Of a stretch of 29,016 nt of DNA, positions 1-7,616 are shown piece after piece. The stretch is from Trichothermofontia sp964536415 (GTDB lineage: Bacteria; Cyanobacteriota; Cyanobacteriia; B231). Positions within the stretch are counted from its first letter, which is position 1, and the number at the start of each line of letters is the position of its first letter. The position numbers were made by a program, and so were the translations under genes. Under the pieces are notes generated by a model. The model worked only from the letters and a program-made list of their open reading frames with translations. It had not been told where the DNA came from and searched no databases. Where the stretch lies: positions 1-29,016 of the forward strand of contig CAZHXN010000057.1 in NCBI GenBank assembly GCA_964536415.1. Direction: 5' to 3'.

Positions 1-603
1 GGCTTTGAAGGCAAGCTGGATCACTCGCAACTGCTGACCGATCCGGATCAAGCTGTTGATTTCGTGCTCAAGACCCAGGTGGATGCCCTCGCCGTTGCGA
101 TCGGGACCAGCCACGGGGCTTACAAGTTTACCCGCAAGCCGACGGGTGAAATTCTGGCCATCAGCCGGATTGAAGAAATCCACAAGCGCCTGCCCAACAC
201 CCACCTAGTGATGCATGGGTCGTCTTCTGTGCCTGAAGATCTGTTGGCTCTGATTAACCAGTATGGTGGCACCATCCCTGAAACCTATGGGGTACCCGTG
301 GAAGAAATCCAAAAGGGCATCAAGAGCGGTGTGCGCAAGGTCAATATTGACACCGACAACCGCTTAGCCATTACAGCAGCCGTGCGGGAAGCCCTGCAAG
401 CAAATCCCAAGGAATTTGACCCCCGTCACTTCCTGAAGCCGTCGATCAAGTACATGCAAAAGGTGTGCGCCGATCGCTATCAACAGTTCTGGACTGCCGG
501 CAACGCCAGCAAGATCAAGCAAGAATCTATTGATATCTTCGCGATCAAGTACAAGAAGGGCGAGCTGAATCAAGTGGCTGCCCAGCAAGCAGTTAGCGTC
601 TAA
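1..603 (+). CDS. cbbA: Class II fructose-1,6-bisphosphate aldolase, C-terminal part (5' end outside window)
   Basis: The frame is open from base 1 to the TAA at 601-603, giving the last 200 residues. It reversibly condenses glyceraldehyde-3-phosphate and dihydroxyacetone phosphate in the Calvin cycle and glycolysis/gluconeogenesis, in the cytosol. Seen in the sequence: the class II zinc-site segment VMHGSSSVP, the GGTIPETYGVP segment, and the phosphate-binding stretch GVRKVNIDTDNRLA, followed by the class IIA C-terminal region (FDPRHFLKPS). These identify the zinc-dependent class II enzyme of the Calvin-cycle subtype, which cyanobacteria use. The N-terminal half, including the catalytic Asp and first zinc ligands, lies upstream of the window. 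A terminator follows 68 bases downstream, so this is the last gene of its transcript. The symbol could equally be fbaA or fda. Confidence 0.95.
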   Translation, partial: GFEGKLDHSQLLTDPDQAVDFVLKTQVDALAVAIGTSHGAYKFTRKPTGEILAISRIEEIHKRLPNTHLVMHGSSSVPEDLLALINQYGGTIPETYGVPVEEIQKGIKSGVRKVNIDTDNRLAITAAVREALQANPKEFDPRHFLKPSIKYMQKVCADRYQQFWTAGNASKIKQESIDIFAIKYKKGELNQVAAQQAVSV

Positions 604-670
604 TCATGACTTGAGTGGCTAGTGACTGAATTCCACTCAATTCCACTCAATTCAAACTTGTTTTCATGGG

Positions 671-700
671 AAGTGGGGTACACAGGTGCCCCACTTTTTT
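671..700 (+). terminator. Rho-independent terminator of the aldolase gene
   Basis: AAGTGGGG at 671-678 pairs with CCCCACTT at 689-696, extended by a T-G wobble and an A-T pair, with a 6-base loop. The run of T at 695-700 follows directly. Classic intrinsic terminator. A 10-bp direct duplication (TTCCACTCAA at 631-640 and 641-650) lies between the stop codon and the hairpin. Confidence 0.85.
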
Positions 701-789
701 ATTGAATTTGATTGAAGCGCTTGGGGTACATTCCCCCACTCGCTGGGGCGGAATTAATGACCGGATCTGGCCCTTAAGTAGGTGAGTGT

Positions 790-938
790 CATTAAACCGA
801 AGACCCTCATCCCCTAACCCCTTCTCCCAAGCGGGGAGAAGGGGAACCGACGCGATCCCCTCGCCCCACCCCCCGTGTGCGGGGGGCCAGGGGGCAGGGC
901 TGGAGACGCTGCGCGAACGGCGATACTTCCGTTTAATG
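790..938. mobile_element. MITE-like non-coding element with imperfect terminal inverted repeats
   Basis: The left end CATTAAACCGAAG (790-802) and the right end CTTCCGTTTAATG (926-938) are inverted repeats matching at 12 of 13 positions. Inside are two strong palindromes: 818-828 pairs with 834-844 (CCCCTTCTCCC / GGGGAGAAGGGG core) and CCCCCC at 869-874 pairs with GGGGGG at 881-886. The CCCTCATCCCCTAACCCC...GGGGAGAAGGGG core resembles an intergenic repeat common in cyanobacteria. No coding capacity is credible. It sits between the aldolase and CHAT genes, whose 3' ends converge. A second, partial copy in opposite orientation is at 24993-25032, which shows this is a repeat family. Target-site duplications are not obvious. 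It might instead be a structured repeat with no transposition history. Confidence 0.6.
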
Positions 939-950
939 AGCGCGGTCTAC

Positions 951-3368
951 TTACCACGGACTGCCTACCATTGTGAAGCCTGCCCAGTAGGCTGGATGTG
1001 CCAAGGTTTGGTTCCCCAAAACCGACAGCACGCCAGGGAGTTCCAACCGCTGGGTTTTGTCCAAGCCAATTAAATACCCGTCCTCAATGCGGACCTCGCC
1101 CCGTAGCATGGCAAGCTGGGTTTGCCGGAGCGCTTCGGCCTTAATGGGAGCCTGGTGTAACTGCCGGTAAAACTCCGTCATAAAGCCCAGTGTTCCCTCA
1201 TCACTCACATACCACAGACTGGCCAACACCGATTTGGCACCCGCCTGCACTGCCAGCCCCGCAAACCCCAGTTCGGCAGCTTCATCGCCCACGGCAGTCC
1301 GGCAAGCACTCAACACCAGCAGTTCCAACGGGGGGTTATTCCAATTGAGCTTGCGTAACTGGTTCAGTTGTAAGCGATCATCCCAAAGTTGGATATAGGC
1401 ATTGTTAGCATCCCCTGGCTTAAAGTCGGCGTGGGTGGCTAGGTGCACGATCGGGAAGGATTCCTGGCGACGCAATCCCTTCAAGCGATTGACGGTAAAG
1501 TCCTCATTGATCAGGGCCTTGCCCTGTCCCTGGCTTTCGATAATCGTCCCCAACTCCATCGGCACGCTGGGGAGAGGACTCTGGCTGTCAAACTCCGATC
1601 GCCCTAAGGCCAGCACCTTGGCCTGCCGTAGGCTGACATAGCGAGTATCGGTCAGGTTGATACTCGGTGTCAGTCCTAAACTATATTTCTCCACCAAAAA
1701 CTGGCGGCCATCATAGAGCGCGGCCAGGGGAATCGCCCGTAGCCCTGGATCAAGGGAAAAGAGCAGCGTATCAATCTGGTGGGTAGCCAGGTCAGCCGCA
1801 AGGGGGGCAATCAACCACTGATAGAGTTGCTGGGCGGGTTGCAGATAGCGCTGGTGGTTAGTGATATTAGGCGTTTTTACCGCATTCACCAATCGTTGGG
1901 CAGTGGCCAATAACAAGGCTTTTGGGGCTGTGGGCACCCGCTTAAAGATCGGCTCACCCGTGGGGGGGAGGAGAACCAACTCTAGGTGCGACGGTTGCAC
2001 AAAGGCATAGACGATCGCCGTTCGTTTCCCCGTCTGCTGGGCAATCCGTTGCAGGGTGTCTCGGATCGCACCTTCCGTCAGGGTGGGAGCCGCAAGGGCC
2101 TCGCCGAGAAACTGCTCCAATTCCTGGGTGCGCGAGGACTCAATCTGACTGGGGGCAAAGGTCTCCCCGATCGCCGTTGCCGTCGTGACCCCTTGCCCCA
2201 TCACGGCTGAGTGAGTCTCCGTAGCCGCTAGCCGGGGATCGGTTCCTCTACCCCCACTGCCATCCGGGGAGGTAGCGGTATCCGTTGTTTCCGCCTCCGC
2301 TCCAGTGGCAGAGGGCGTGTCTGACGCCGTGCGGGAATTGGAGGCTACGAGGGTGCCACTGCTGTTCCCCTTCCCGGCGTCGATCGTCAGGACGGGGGTG
2401 GCGGGGGCCGGAGCCGTACCCAGATCGCTGACATCCAGGCGCACCAAACCAGCCGTGTCCTCCAGACGAAAACCAGACCCCGACAGTTCAATAATGCCAC
2501 CGTCATTGACCAGGAGTTCCGTCGCATTCCCCCCCTGGCCCCCCGTGAGCAGTTCCGGCAGGGTGGGGACCGATCGCAGCTGACTCTGGAGGTTGAGCGG
2601 ACGACCATTATTAGCCGCCGTAAATTCAGTCAAGGGCTGGAACTCCAGGCTGAGTAAGGCCCCTTCCTGACGAACCCGGACCAGGGTTTCCCCCGGTACC
2701 GCTGCGAGGGTGACCTTCCCGCCAGAGGGCGCTAACTGGGGCACCGTCGCCACCGTTCCCCCCAATAGGGTTAAATTCCCCGAAGCAACCGCCAGAGGAC
2801 CCAGGTTGAGCACAGTCCCCGCCTCTGGTGTGGTAAAGGCAAAGAAGGCGGGCGATCCCGTGAGGCGGCTGTAGTCAGTGGTGCCGATCGCCGCAAACCA
2901 GCGATCGATGGAGAACCCAATCCCATTGGCCGTCGTTGCCGTAAACGAAGCCGGGATATCCAAACGGGCATTCGGCCCCAGAATAATCCCGGCTGGATTC
3001 ATTAAAAAGAGGTTGGCATTCCCCCCTGTCACCTGCAAGACTCCGTCTACAAAGGAAACTTCATTCCCCACCACCCGCGCCAGGATGTTGCGCAGTTTCG
3101 GATCAGCAATAAAGTTCGCAATTTGTACCCGGGTGAGACCAAAGCGCTCAAAGCTGTGAAAGAGATTCGTCCCATCACTCGATCGTTGCCCGCCCCGAAT
3201 GTCAAAGCGATCGCCAGCCCGATCCACCTGGGTCCCAATCCCATCCTTGGCGGGAACAACTTCCTGGGCCACCGCTAACGGTGCGGGAAGAAACGCCATC
3301 CCCCCCATCCCCCCGCCGATTGTCAACGAAAGGATTACTCGCGGTAACTTGCCCCAGGTTTTCACCAT
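951..3368 (-). CDS. Secreted filamentous-haemagglutinin N-terminal domain fused to a CHAT-domain protease
   Basis: The protein has 805 residues and starts at ATG 3366-3368. Residues 1-35 form a Sec signal peptide: basic start, hydrophobic stretch, and a cut near AVAQ/E. Residues about 40-160 are a two-partner-secretion (haemagglutination activity) domain, with GNANLFLMNPAGI at 116-128 matching the family's NPxGI signature. Residues 160-315 look like the start of a beta-helix. A Thr/Ser/Ala/Gly-rich linker runs from 315 to 410. Residues about 430-805 are a CHAT (caspase-HetF-associated with TPRs) domain, with the expected catalytic pair His646 in HLATHADF and Cys689 in LSACRTAVG. CHAT proteins are caspase-like cysteine peptidases. 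The predicted product is exported and surface-exposed or released, with a protease head. No TpsB outer-membrane partner is encoded nearby. The substrate is unknown. Confidence 0.88.
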   Translation of the reverse strand: MVKTWGKLPRVILSLTIGGGMGGMAFLPAPLAVAQEVVPAKDGIGTQVDRAGDRFDIRGGQRSSDGTNLFHSFERFGLTRVQIANFIADPKLRNILARVVGNEVSFVDGVLQVTGGNANLFLMNPAGIILGPNARLDIPASFTATTANGIGFSIDRWFAAIGTTDYSRLTGSPAFFAFTTPEAGTVLNLGPLAVASGNLTLLGGTVATVPQLAPSGGKVTLAAVPGETLVRVRQEGALLSLEFQPLTEFTAANNGRPLNLQSQLRSVPTLPELLTGGQGGNATELLVNDGGIIELSGSGFRLEDTAGLVRLDVSDLGTAPAPATPVLTIDAGKGNSSGTLVASNSRTASDTPSATGAEAETTDTATSPDGSGGRGTDPRLAATETHSAVMGQGVTTATAIGETFAPSQIESSRTQELEQFLGEALAAPTLTEGAIRDTLQRIAQQTGKRTAIVYAFVQPSHLELVLLPPTGEPIFKRVPTAPKALLLATAQRLVNAVKTPNITNHQRYLQPAQQLYQWLIAPLAADLATHQIDTLLFSLDPGLRAIPLAALYDGRQFLVEKYSLGLTPSINLTDTRYVSLRQAKVLALGRSEFDSQSPLPSVPMELGTIIESQGQGKALINEDFTVNRLKGLRRQESFPIVHLATHADFKPGDANNAYIQLWDDRLQLNQLRKLNWNNPPLELLVLSACRTAVGDEAAELGFAGLAVQAGAKSVLASLWYVSDEGTLGFMTEFYRQLHQAPIKAEALRQTQLAMLRGEVRIEDGYLIGLDKTQRLELPGVLSVLGNQTLAHPAYWAGFTMVGSPW

Positions 3369-3960
3369 GCTCTATCCTGCCTGTTTCCGTAAACACTGAC
3401 GCCCACTGCTTGGAACTGGGGAGGACCGTGCTCCGGGTCAAGGGAATCGGGGTCCTAAGTGCCAAGTTTCAGGTGTCTAAGGACACGATCTCCATTCAAT
3501 TTTCGCGCAAACTACCCCCTATCCGCATCAATCAGGGCTGCGAGTAACGGTAACTTGCCTGCCCGTGGGCGCAGCTGACGCAACGGGTTCATTCTGGTTT
3601 CTGCGATCGCCCGTCTCGTGCGTAGCCGTCTTCGTTTAGCCTCCTGCCCTCATGGCTGTCTAAACAGCCTGAACATCTTGGCAAATAGTAACAGATTTAG
3701 CGCAAAAACCACGGTGTCCCAACCCATTCCCAGGCGATCTGCTCATGCCAGGAATTGCCCAGAATAGGGATGCTGTCTTTTGAGCCAGAGATGGGCATTG
3801 TAGAAGAGAGGGCAAGTGTGTGGCATTTCCCCAACCTTCCCTTACCCGCCGCCACCCCCAGGAGAGCGGTAGGGATCTCGCGCAGACATTCAAGATTCAA
3901 AATTCAAACTTTCACACCTACTCGCCTAGCCCCTAGCCCCGCTTGCCATTCTTTGTTTTG
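3369..3960. other. 592-bp spacer between divergent genes
   Basis: This region must hold the promoters of the leftward CHAT gene and the rightward two-repeat gene, but no convincing -35/-10 pair was found for either. It contains one HIP1 octamer near 3603. A 6-bp GC-rich hairpin, GGCTGT-CTAA-ACAGCC, lies at 3654-3669. An AT-rich repetitive tract (ATTCAAAATTCAAA type) near 3890-3910 resembles simple repeats common in cyanobacterial spacers. Short open frames here look random. Confidence 0.5.
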
Positions 3961-4602
3961 ATGGGAAAAGCCCCTATGCCTGTTGCCGCTATGCCTAACT
4001 TACCGTCCCTCGGACTTTCTAGTACCTGGTTGATCAAAAGTGCCCAAACCTTACGGGGCCAAACCTATACAGGGACTGTGCATCTCCACCAGATGGGTCA
4101 GATTTATCAAATCTCCTGGTTGACAAGCCTTGGGGACTTTGCCGGACTGGCGTTTCTGGAGGATAACCACCTGCTGGCAGGTTGGTGTCCGGATCAGGAT
4201 TATGGTCTGATGCTCTATCGCATCACCCCTGAGGGCATCTTAGAAGGTCGTTGGACAACGCCCATGAGCTATGCCCAAACCCACCTGGAACGGGCAACAG
4301 GGGGCACGGCAGGCCAGTTGGTCGGCACCTATGCGGTGCAGGGAGAAGTGCGGGACAGTTACTACGCCGGAACCCTAACGATCGCAGAAACACTGCCAGA
4401 CATCTATCATTTGCGTTGGCAAGCCGAACGCGGCTATGAAGGGGTGGGGTTACGGGTGCGGGATTGGTTATTGGCCAGTTGGGGGTATACCTATCCCCCC
4501 AGTGTCATGGATTATACAATTGAGGGCGATCGGGCCTATGGCCGCTGGGTACGGTTTCAAGAATCGGAAATTGGCTTAGAAACCTGGGAGCGAATTTGTT
4601 AA
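3961..4602 (+). CDS. Conserved hypothetical protein built from two about 78-residue beta repeats
   Basis: The protein has about 213 residues if ATG 3961 is used. ATG 3976, ATG 3991 and TTG 3943 are also possible, and none has a clear Shine-Dalgarno. Residues 22-99 and 119-197 are an internal duplication: YTGTVHLHQMGQIYQISW (36-53) matches YAGTLTIAETLPDIYHLRW (135-153), then Gly-Leu, a Trp in the middle, and a Tyr-x-Ile...GRW ending (85-98 and 185-196). The pattern of alternating hydrophobics, Gly turns and conserved Trp suggests each repeat is a small beta-barrel or sheet. There is no signal peptide or membrane segment, so it is probably cytosolic. The function is not known to me. It stands alone, converging on the gene at 4649 with only 46 bases between. 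Confidence 0.75.
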   Translation: MGKAPMPVAAMPNLPSLGLSSTWLIKSAQTLRGQTYTGTVHLHQMGQIYQISWLTSLGDFAGLAFLEDNHLLAGWCPDQDYGLMLYRITPEGILEGRWTTPMSYAQTHLERATGGTAGQLVGTYAVQGEVRDSYYAGTLTIAETLPDIYHLRWQAERGYEGVGLRVRDWLLASWGYTYPPSVMDYTIEGDRAYGRWVRFQESEIGLETWERIC

Positions 4603-4648
4603 ACCGAGCCGGGATGGAAGCGGGGTTAAGAGGCTGATGACCCCAACC

Positions 4649-5692
4649 TTAGACCCCAGAGTAACGCTCTGTCCCTTGTAGGGATTGGACTACCTCGTCA
4701 GCAAACATTTCGGTCAGCGCTTCCAGATAGGGTAGGAGTCGGGCCATGCTCTCGGTTGCCAGCCGATCGTAGAGTTCCCGCGATAGCGATCGCAGCATAC
4801 TTTGCACCAGCTTCCAGTCCACTTTCAGGGGGGGATAGAGCATCACACAGAGCGGAAATAGCTCTTCCTTAACTGCGGCAATACTGCCCTCTAGCAAGCA
4901 TAAGCATAAGTACACCTGAAACATTTCCACATCCCGGATACTGGAGATGCGCACAACCTCGCTGGACAGGGAGCCAGTATAGCTGTGATAGCTGGGATAC
5001 TCACGGGCAACGCGATCGCAAACGACGTAGGCGATGGCGGTACTAATGGGCAAGACCTGCTGCACCGTTCGTAACTCCGGATCCGATAAGTTCCACCGAG
5101 CCGCAGCTTCATAGGTCCGTTGCAAGGGCATATAGAGGTGATCATCCATCACCTTCAAGTAGGGGGAGACGAGGGCCTGCTCTGGCTGACTCAACCAACC
5201 TAACAGTACCTGGCTTGTGTAGTGAAACTGCATACTCACAAGGCCAATTGCCCGGGGATCCTGAGCTGTGTACCGCTGCCGAACACGCCCAAAATCCTGT
5301 CCTAACAACACAGATAACCGCGCCGGTTGGACAGCCTGGGCATAGGCGGTCAGCATTTTCTGGTAGGTTTGGTGAATGTCCTGGATAATGGGCCAGGGAC
5401 TCGTGACCGTTGGCTGCATCCCATGCCGTTGGATCTCTGCCGCCAGCAGCATTTCCACCTGGGACCAAGCCGTAGCGCTGGCTAGCTCCAGGTGACTGAG
5501 TAAATATTGAGCGGTCTCCAGGCGACCTGCCTCTGAGGCCAACTCTTCGTCACTGCAGGTCAGTTCACGATTGGTCTGTTCTGTTTGTGAGGCTTGATTA
5601 ATATCCGCAATATATTTTTTAGCCCACAGGGCTGACAAGGAGGCCAGGTTGTCAGCGTCCGTATCAGGGCGATCGACGGAGGAATTAGGCAT
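4649..5692 (-). CDS. Conserved hypothetical all-helical protein, co-transcribed with a receiver-histidine kinase
   Basis: I do not recognise this family. The 347-residue product starts most likely at ATG 5690-5692 (MPNSSVDRPDT). A TTG eight codons upstream is the alternative, and neither has a strong ribosome site. The first 20-30 residues are polar and probably disordered. The rest is predicted largely alpha-helical, with no signal peptide and no clear membrane span (one hydrophobic stretch, QVYLCLCLLEGSIAAV, is amphipathic). Notable features are many Tyr residues around the YPSYHSYTGS segment and a Cys-x-Cys in YLCLCLL. It begins 69 bases after the stop of the kinase gene on the same strand, so they probably form an operon and it may be an output or partner of that kinase. 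No catalytic motif is visible. Confidence 0.75.
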   Translation of the reverse strand: MPNSSVDRPDTDADNLASLSALWAKKYIADINQASQTEQTNRELTCSDEELASEAGRLETAQYLLSHLELASATAWSQVEMLLAAEIQRHGMQPTVTSPWPIIQDIHQTYQKMLTAYAQAVQPARLSVLLGQDFGRVRQRYTAQDPRAIGLVSMQFHYTSQVLLGWLSQPEQALVSPYLKVMDDHLYMPLQRTYEAAARWNLSDPELRTVQQVLPISTAIAYVVCDRVAREYPSYHSYTGSLSSEVVRISSIRDVEMFQVYLCLCLLEGSIAAVKEELFPLCVMLYPPLKVDWKLVQSMLRSLSRELYDRLATESMARLLPYLEALTEMFADEVVQSLQGTERYSGV

Positions 5693-5761
5693 AGGAATTG
5701 CGGTAGATGGCAACAACCTGCTGGAAGGCGTTTAAGCTTGCCTTAAGCGTCTATCTGCTTA

Positions 5762-7006
5762 TCATACCCTGGTTTTCGGGTATCCCTCAGCTTCTACCGG
5801 TTGGGGAACCCCGCAAGGTAGGGTCATACAAACCGTTGTGCCCACGCCAACCTCACTGACAAGCGTCAGGGTTCCCTGTTGGAGGGTCACACAGGCTTGG
5901 GTAATTGTTAATCCCAGGCCGGTGCCGTTGGTTTTACTGGCGCTTTTGGCTCGGAAGAAGGGTTCAAAGAGATGCTCCTGATCCTCTGGGGCAATGCCAT
6001 GTCCGCGATCACGCACATAAAATGTCACTTGCGAGGCTTGGGAGGGCGATGGGGGCGATGATGGGGGGCATATAGTCGGGTCGAGCACAGCGGGCGGTTC
6101 TGTCTGGGCTGACGGTAGCACTGGGTCAGCAACAGCTCCATCCTGAGCGTCCGGGCAGTAAAGTTCCAGTTCGATCGTCGTCTGGGGGCGGGAATATTTG
6201 ATGGCATTACTCAGTAAGTTAGAGAGGCAATGCCAGAGCAGCTTGGCATCAAGAAGAACCTGCTGGCAGGTTCCCCTCTGGATAAATTCCAGATGGTGGT
6301 TTTGACCAATACCCGTTTGAAAAGCAGCCAGCAAATCCTGACAAAACCCAGCCACATCCATGACTTCAGGGGCATAGCCAAGGCGACCGGATTCAATATG
6401 GCCAAAGGTGAGAATATCTTCGATCAGGCCATCCATACTTTTGACAGCCTCTTTGACTTGTTGGAAATAGCGCTGTTTTTTCTCTTCCTGACACTGGTTG
6501 CCAAATTGTTCCAGAAGTTCTACAGCCGCCTTGATCAGCGTCAGGGGCGTCCGCAGATCATGGGAGGCCATCGCTAAATATTGGGTGGCTCGCTGTTCGA
6601 TAACTTCGGCCTGCTGCCGGATCGCCTTCTCGGCCTGGTGGCGACGAATTGCCACCTGGATCGCCACATTGAGATCCTCAGAGCGGAAGGGCTTGAGTAA
6701 ATAGCCAAAGGGTTGGGTATCGCGGGCCTGCTGCACCGTATCCGGATCGGCAAAAGCGGTCAAATAGACGATCGGAATCTGGTAATCATGCCAAATCTGT
6801 TGTGCTGCCGCAATCCCATTCACCTTCCCCTGCAAGACAATGTCCATCAACACGACATCCGGACGCGTTTCCGCCACTTTCGCGATCGCCAATTCACCGG
6901 AGTCCACCGTCCCACTGACCACATACCCTAACCTCTTCAGTTGCCGACTGATATCATGGGCAGTGATAAATTCATCTTCAACAATCAAAACTTTTGCAGT
7001 AGCCAT
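5762..7006 (-). CDS. Hybrid sensor: N-terminal response-regulator receiver domain plus histidine kinase
   Basis: The protein has 414 residues, starts at ATG 7004-7006, and is cytosolic with no membrane segment. Residues 4-122 are a receiver domain with the acidic pocket VEDE (9-12), phospho-acceptor Asp55 in VLMDI, Thr83 and Lys105 in LLKPF. A short coiled coil (123-142) leads to a HisKA domain with the phosphorylated His149 in MASHDLRTPL. The ATPase domain has the N box (LSNLLSNAIKYSRP), G1 box (DRGHGIAPED) and G2 box (GTGLGL). Between the N and G1 boxes is an unusual Pro/Ser-rich insert (about 40 residues, QTEPPAVLDP...PPSSPPSPSQ). Receiver-first kinases of this type accept a phosphate from an upstream sensor and relay it. 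No cognate output regulator lies beside it. The helical protein at 4649-5692 follows in the same transcript. Confidence 0.92.
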   Translation of the reverse strand: MATAKVLIVEDEFITAHDISRQLKRLGYVVSGTVDSGELAIAKVAETRPDVVLMDIVLQGKVNGIAAAQQIWHDYQIPIVYLTAFADPDTVQQARDTQPFGYLLKPFRSEDLNVAIQVAIRRHQAEKAIRQQAEVIEQRATQYLAMASHDLRTPLTLIKAAVELLEQFGNQCQEEKKQRYFQQVKEAVKSMDGLIEDILTFGHIESGRLGYAPEVMDVAGFCQDLLAAFQTGIGQNHHLEFIQRGTCQQVLLDAKLLWHCLSNLLSNAIKYSRPQTTIELELYCPDAQDGAVADPVLPSAQTEPPAVLDPTICPPSSPPSPSQASQVTFYVRDRGHGIAPEDQEHLFEPFFRAKSASKTNGTGLGLTITQACVTLQQGTLTLVSEVGVGTTVCMTLPCGVPQPVEAEGYPKTRV

Positions 7007-7611
7007 ATCAAAAAATTGTATCCTGTCGATGCCCTTTTCAGCCAGTTACCCCCATGGCTGTCAACCATGAATGATTCTAGGCAAAATTGCTAAAGTCTAT
7101 AATTGACATCAGTTTTTTCATAAGTTTTTCTGAGGTCATAAAGGATAATTTTTAGATTTTATTATAGAATGAGAAGATAGCGGTGAAGCTAGACAGGAGA
7201 AGGTCACTTCTAGGTCCTGTTCATACGTGCGAAGGCTTAAAGAGCTTGATCCCTGCCCTGCGGTTCCCTAGGAAGTACCTTAAGGTTGACTGCACGATCG
7301 CGCCAAGCGGCGATGGGTGATCTTTTCTGGAATCAGCAATAACTCAGGATCCATATTGGCTCCATTGTATCCTTTCTATACCAGCCCCAACAGTAAAGTT
7401 TTTCAACAGAAGTCCGAGGGTATTTGCTATCTTGGAATAAGTCGTGACTCGGCAGTCTGGTGACTTTTGACTGGACTTTTGACTGGACTTTTGACTGGAC
7501 TTTTGACTGATCGTTGCTACTGGTCATCGCTAGCTAAGGGGAAACGATCGGCAGAATTTGCCATCTTAGGATAGAAAAGCGAATACAGACTGAAGAGAAA
7601 ACCAGCCTGGG
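7007..7611. other. 605-bp spacer upstream of the receiver-kinase gene
   Basis: AT-rich near the kinase start. On the minus strand a perfect TATAAT (7161-7166) could be the -10 box of the receiver-kinase gene, about 155 bases upstream of its start, but no matching -35 is seen. A bulged hairpin at 7193-7220 (ACAGG-AGAAG...CTTCT...CCTGT) could be an RNA structure. The tandem 12-bp repeat at 7462-7509 lies here. A 64-codon minus-strand frame at 7333-7527 reads the repeat as QSKV four times, but it has no ribosome site and is probably not a gene. Confidence 0.45.
7462..7509. repeat. Tandem repeat, 12-bp unit, four perfect copies
   Basis: GACTTTTGACTG occurs four times without change at 7462-7473, 7474-7485, 7486-7497 and 7498-7509. 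Each unit also contains two GACT half-motifs, so the array has a finer 5-to-7-bp internal rhythm. Perfect copies suggest recent slipped-strand expansion. No function is evident. Confidence 0.95.
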
Positions 7612-7616
7612 CTAGG
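7595..7616 (-). terminator. Possible intrinsic terminator of the large CBS-PAS-GAF kinase
   Basis: On the minus strand CTAGC-CCAG-GCTGG forms a short stem (one wobble pair) followed by TTTTCTCTT. The hairpin overlaps the stop codon at 7612-7614. The stem is short, so termination may be weak. Confidence 0.35.

Noticed and set aside
7462..7509. CRISPR-like array
   Set aside because: Units of 12 bases abut with no spacers; it is a minisatellite. No other spaced palindromic repeats or cas genes occur in the window.
7333..7527. 64-codon minus-strand frame reading QSKV four times
   Set aside because: No ribosome site, low-quality composition outside the repeat, and the frame exists because the 12-bp repeat contains no stop. 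Kept only as a repeat.
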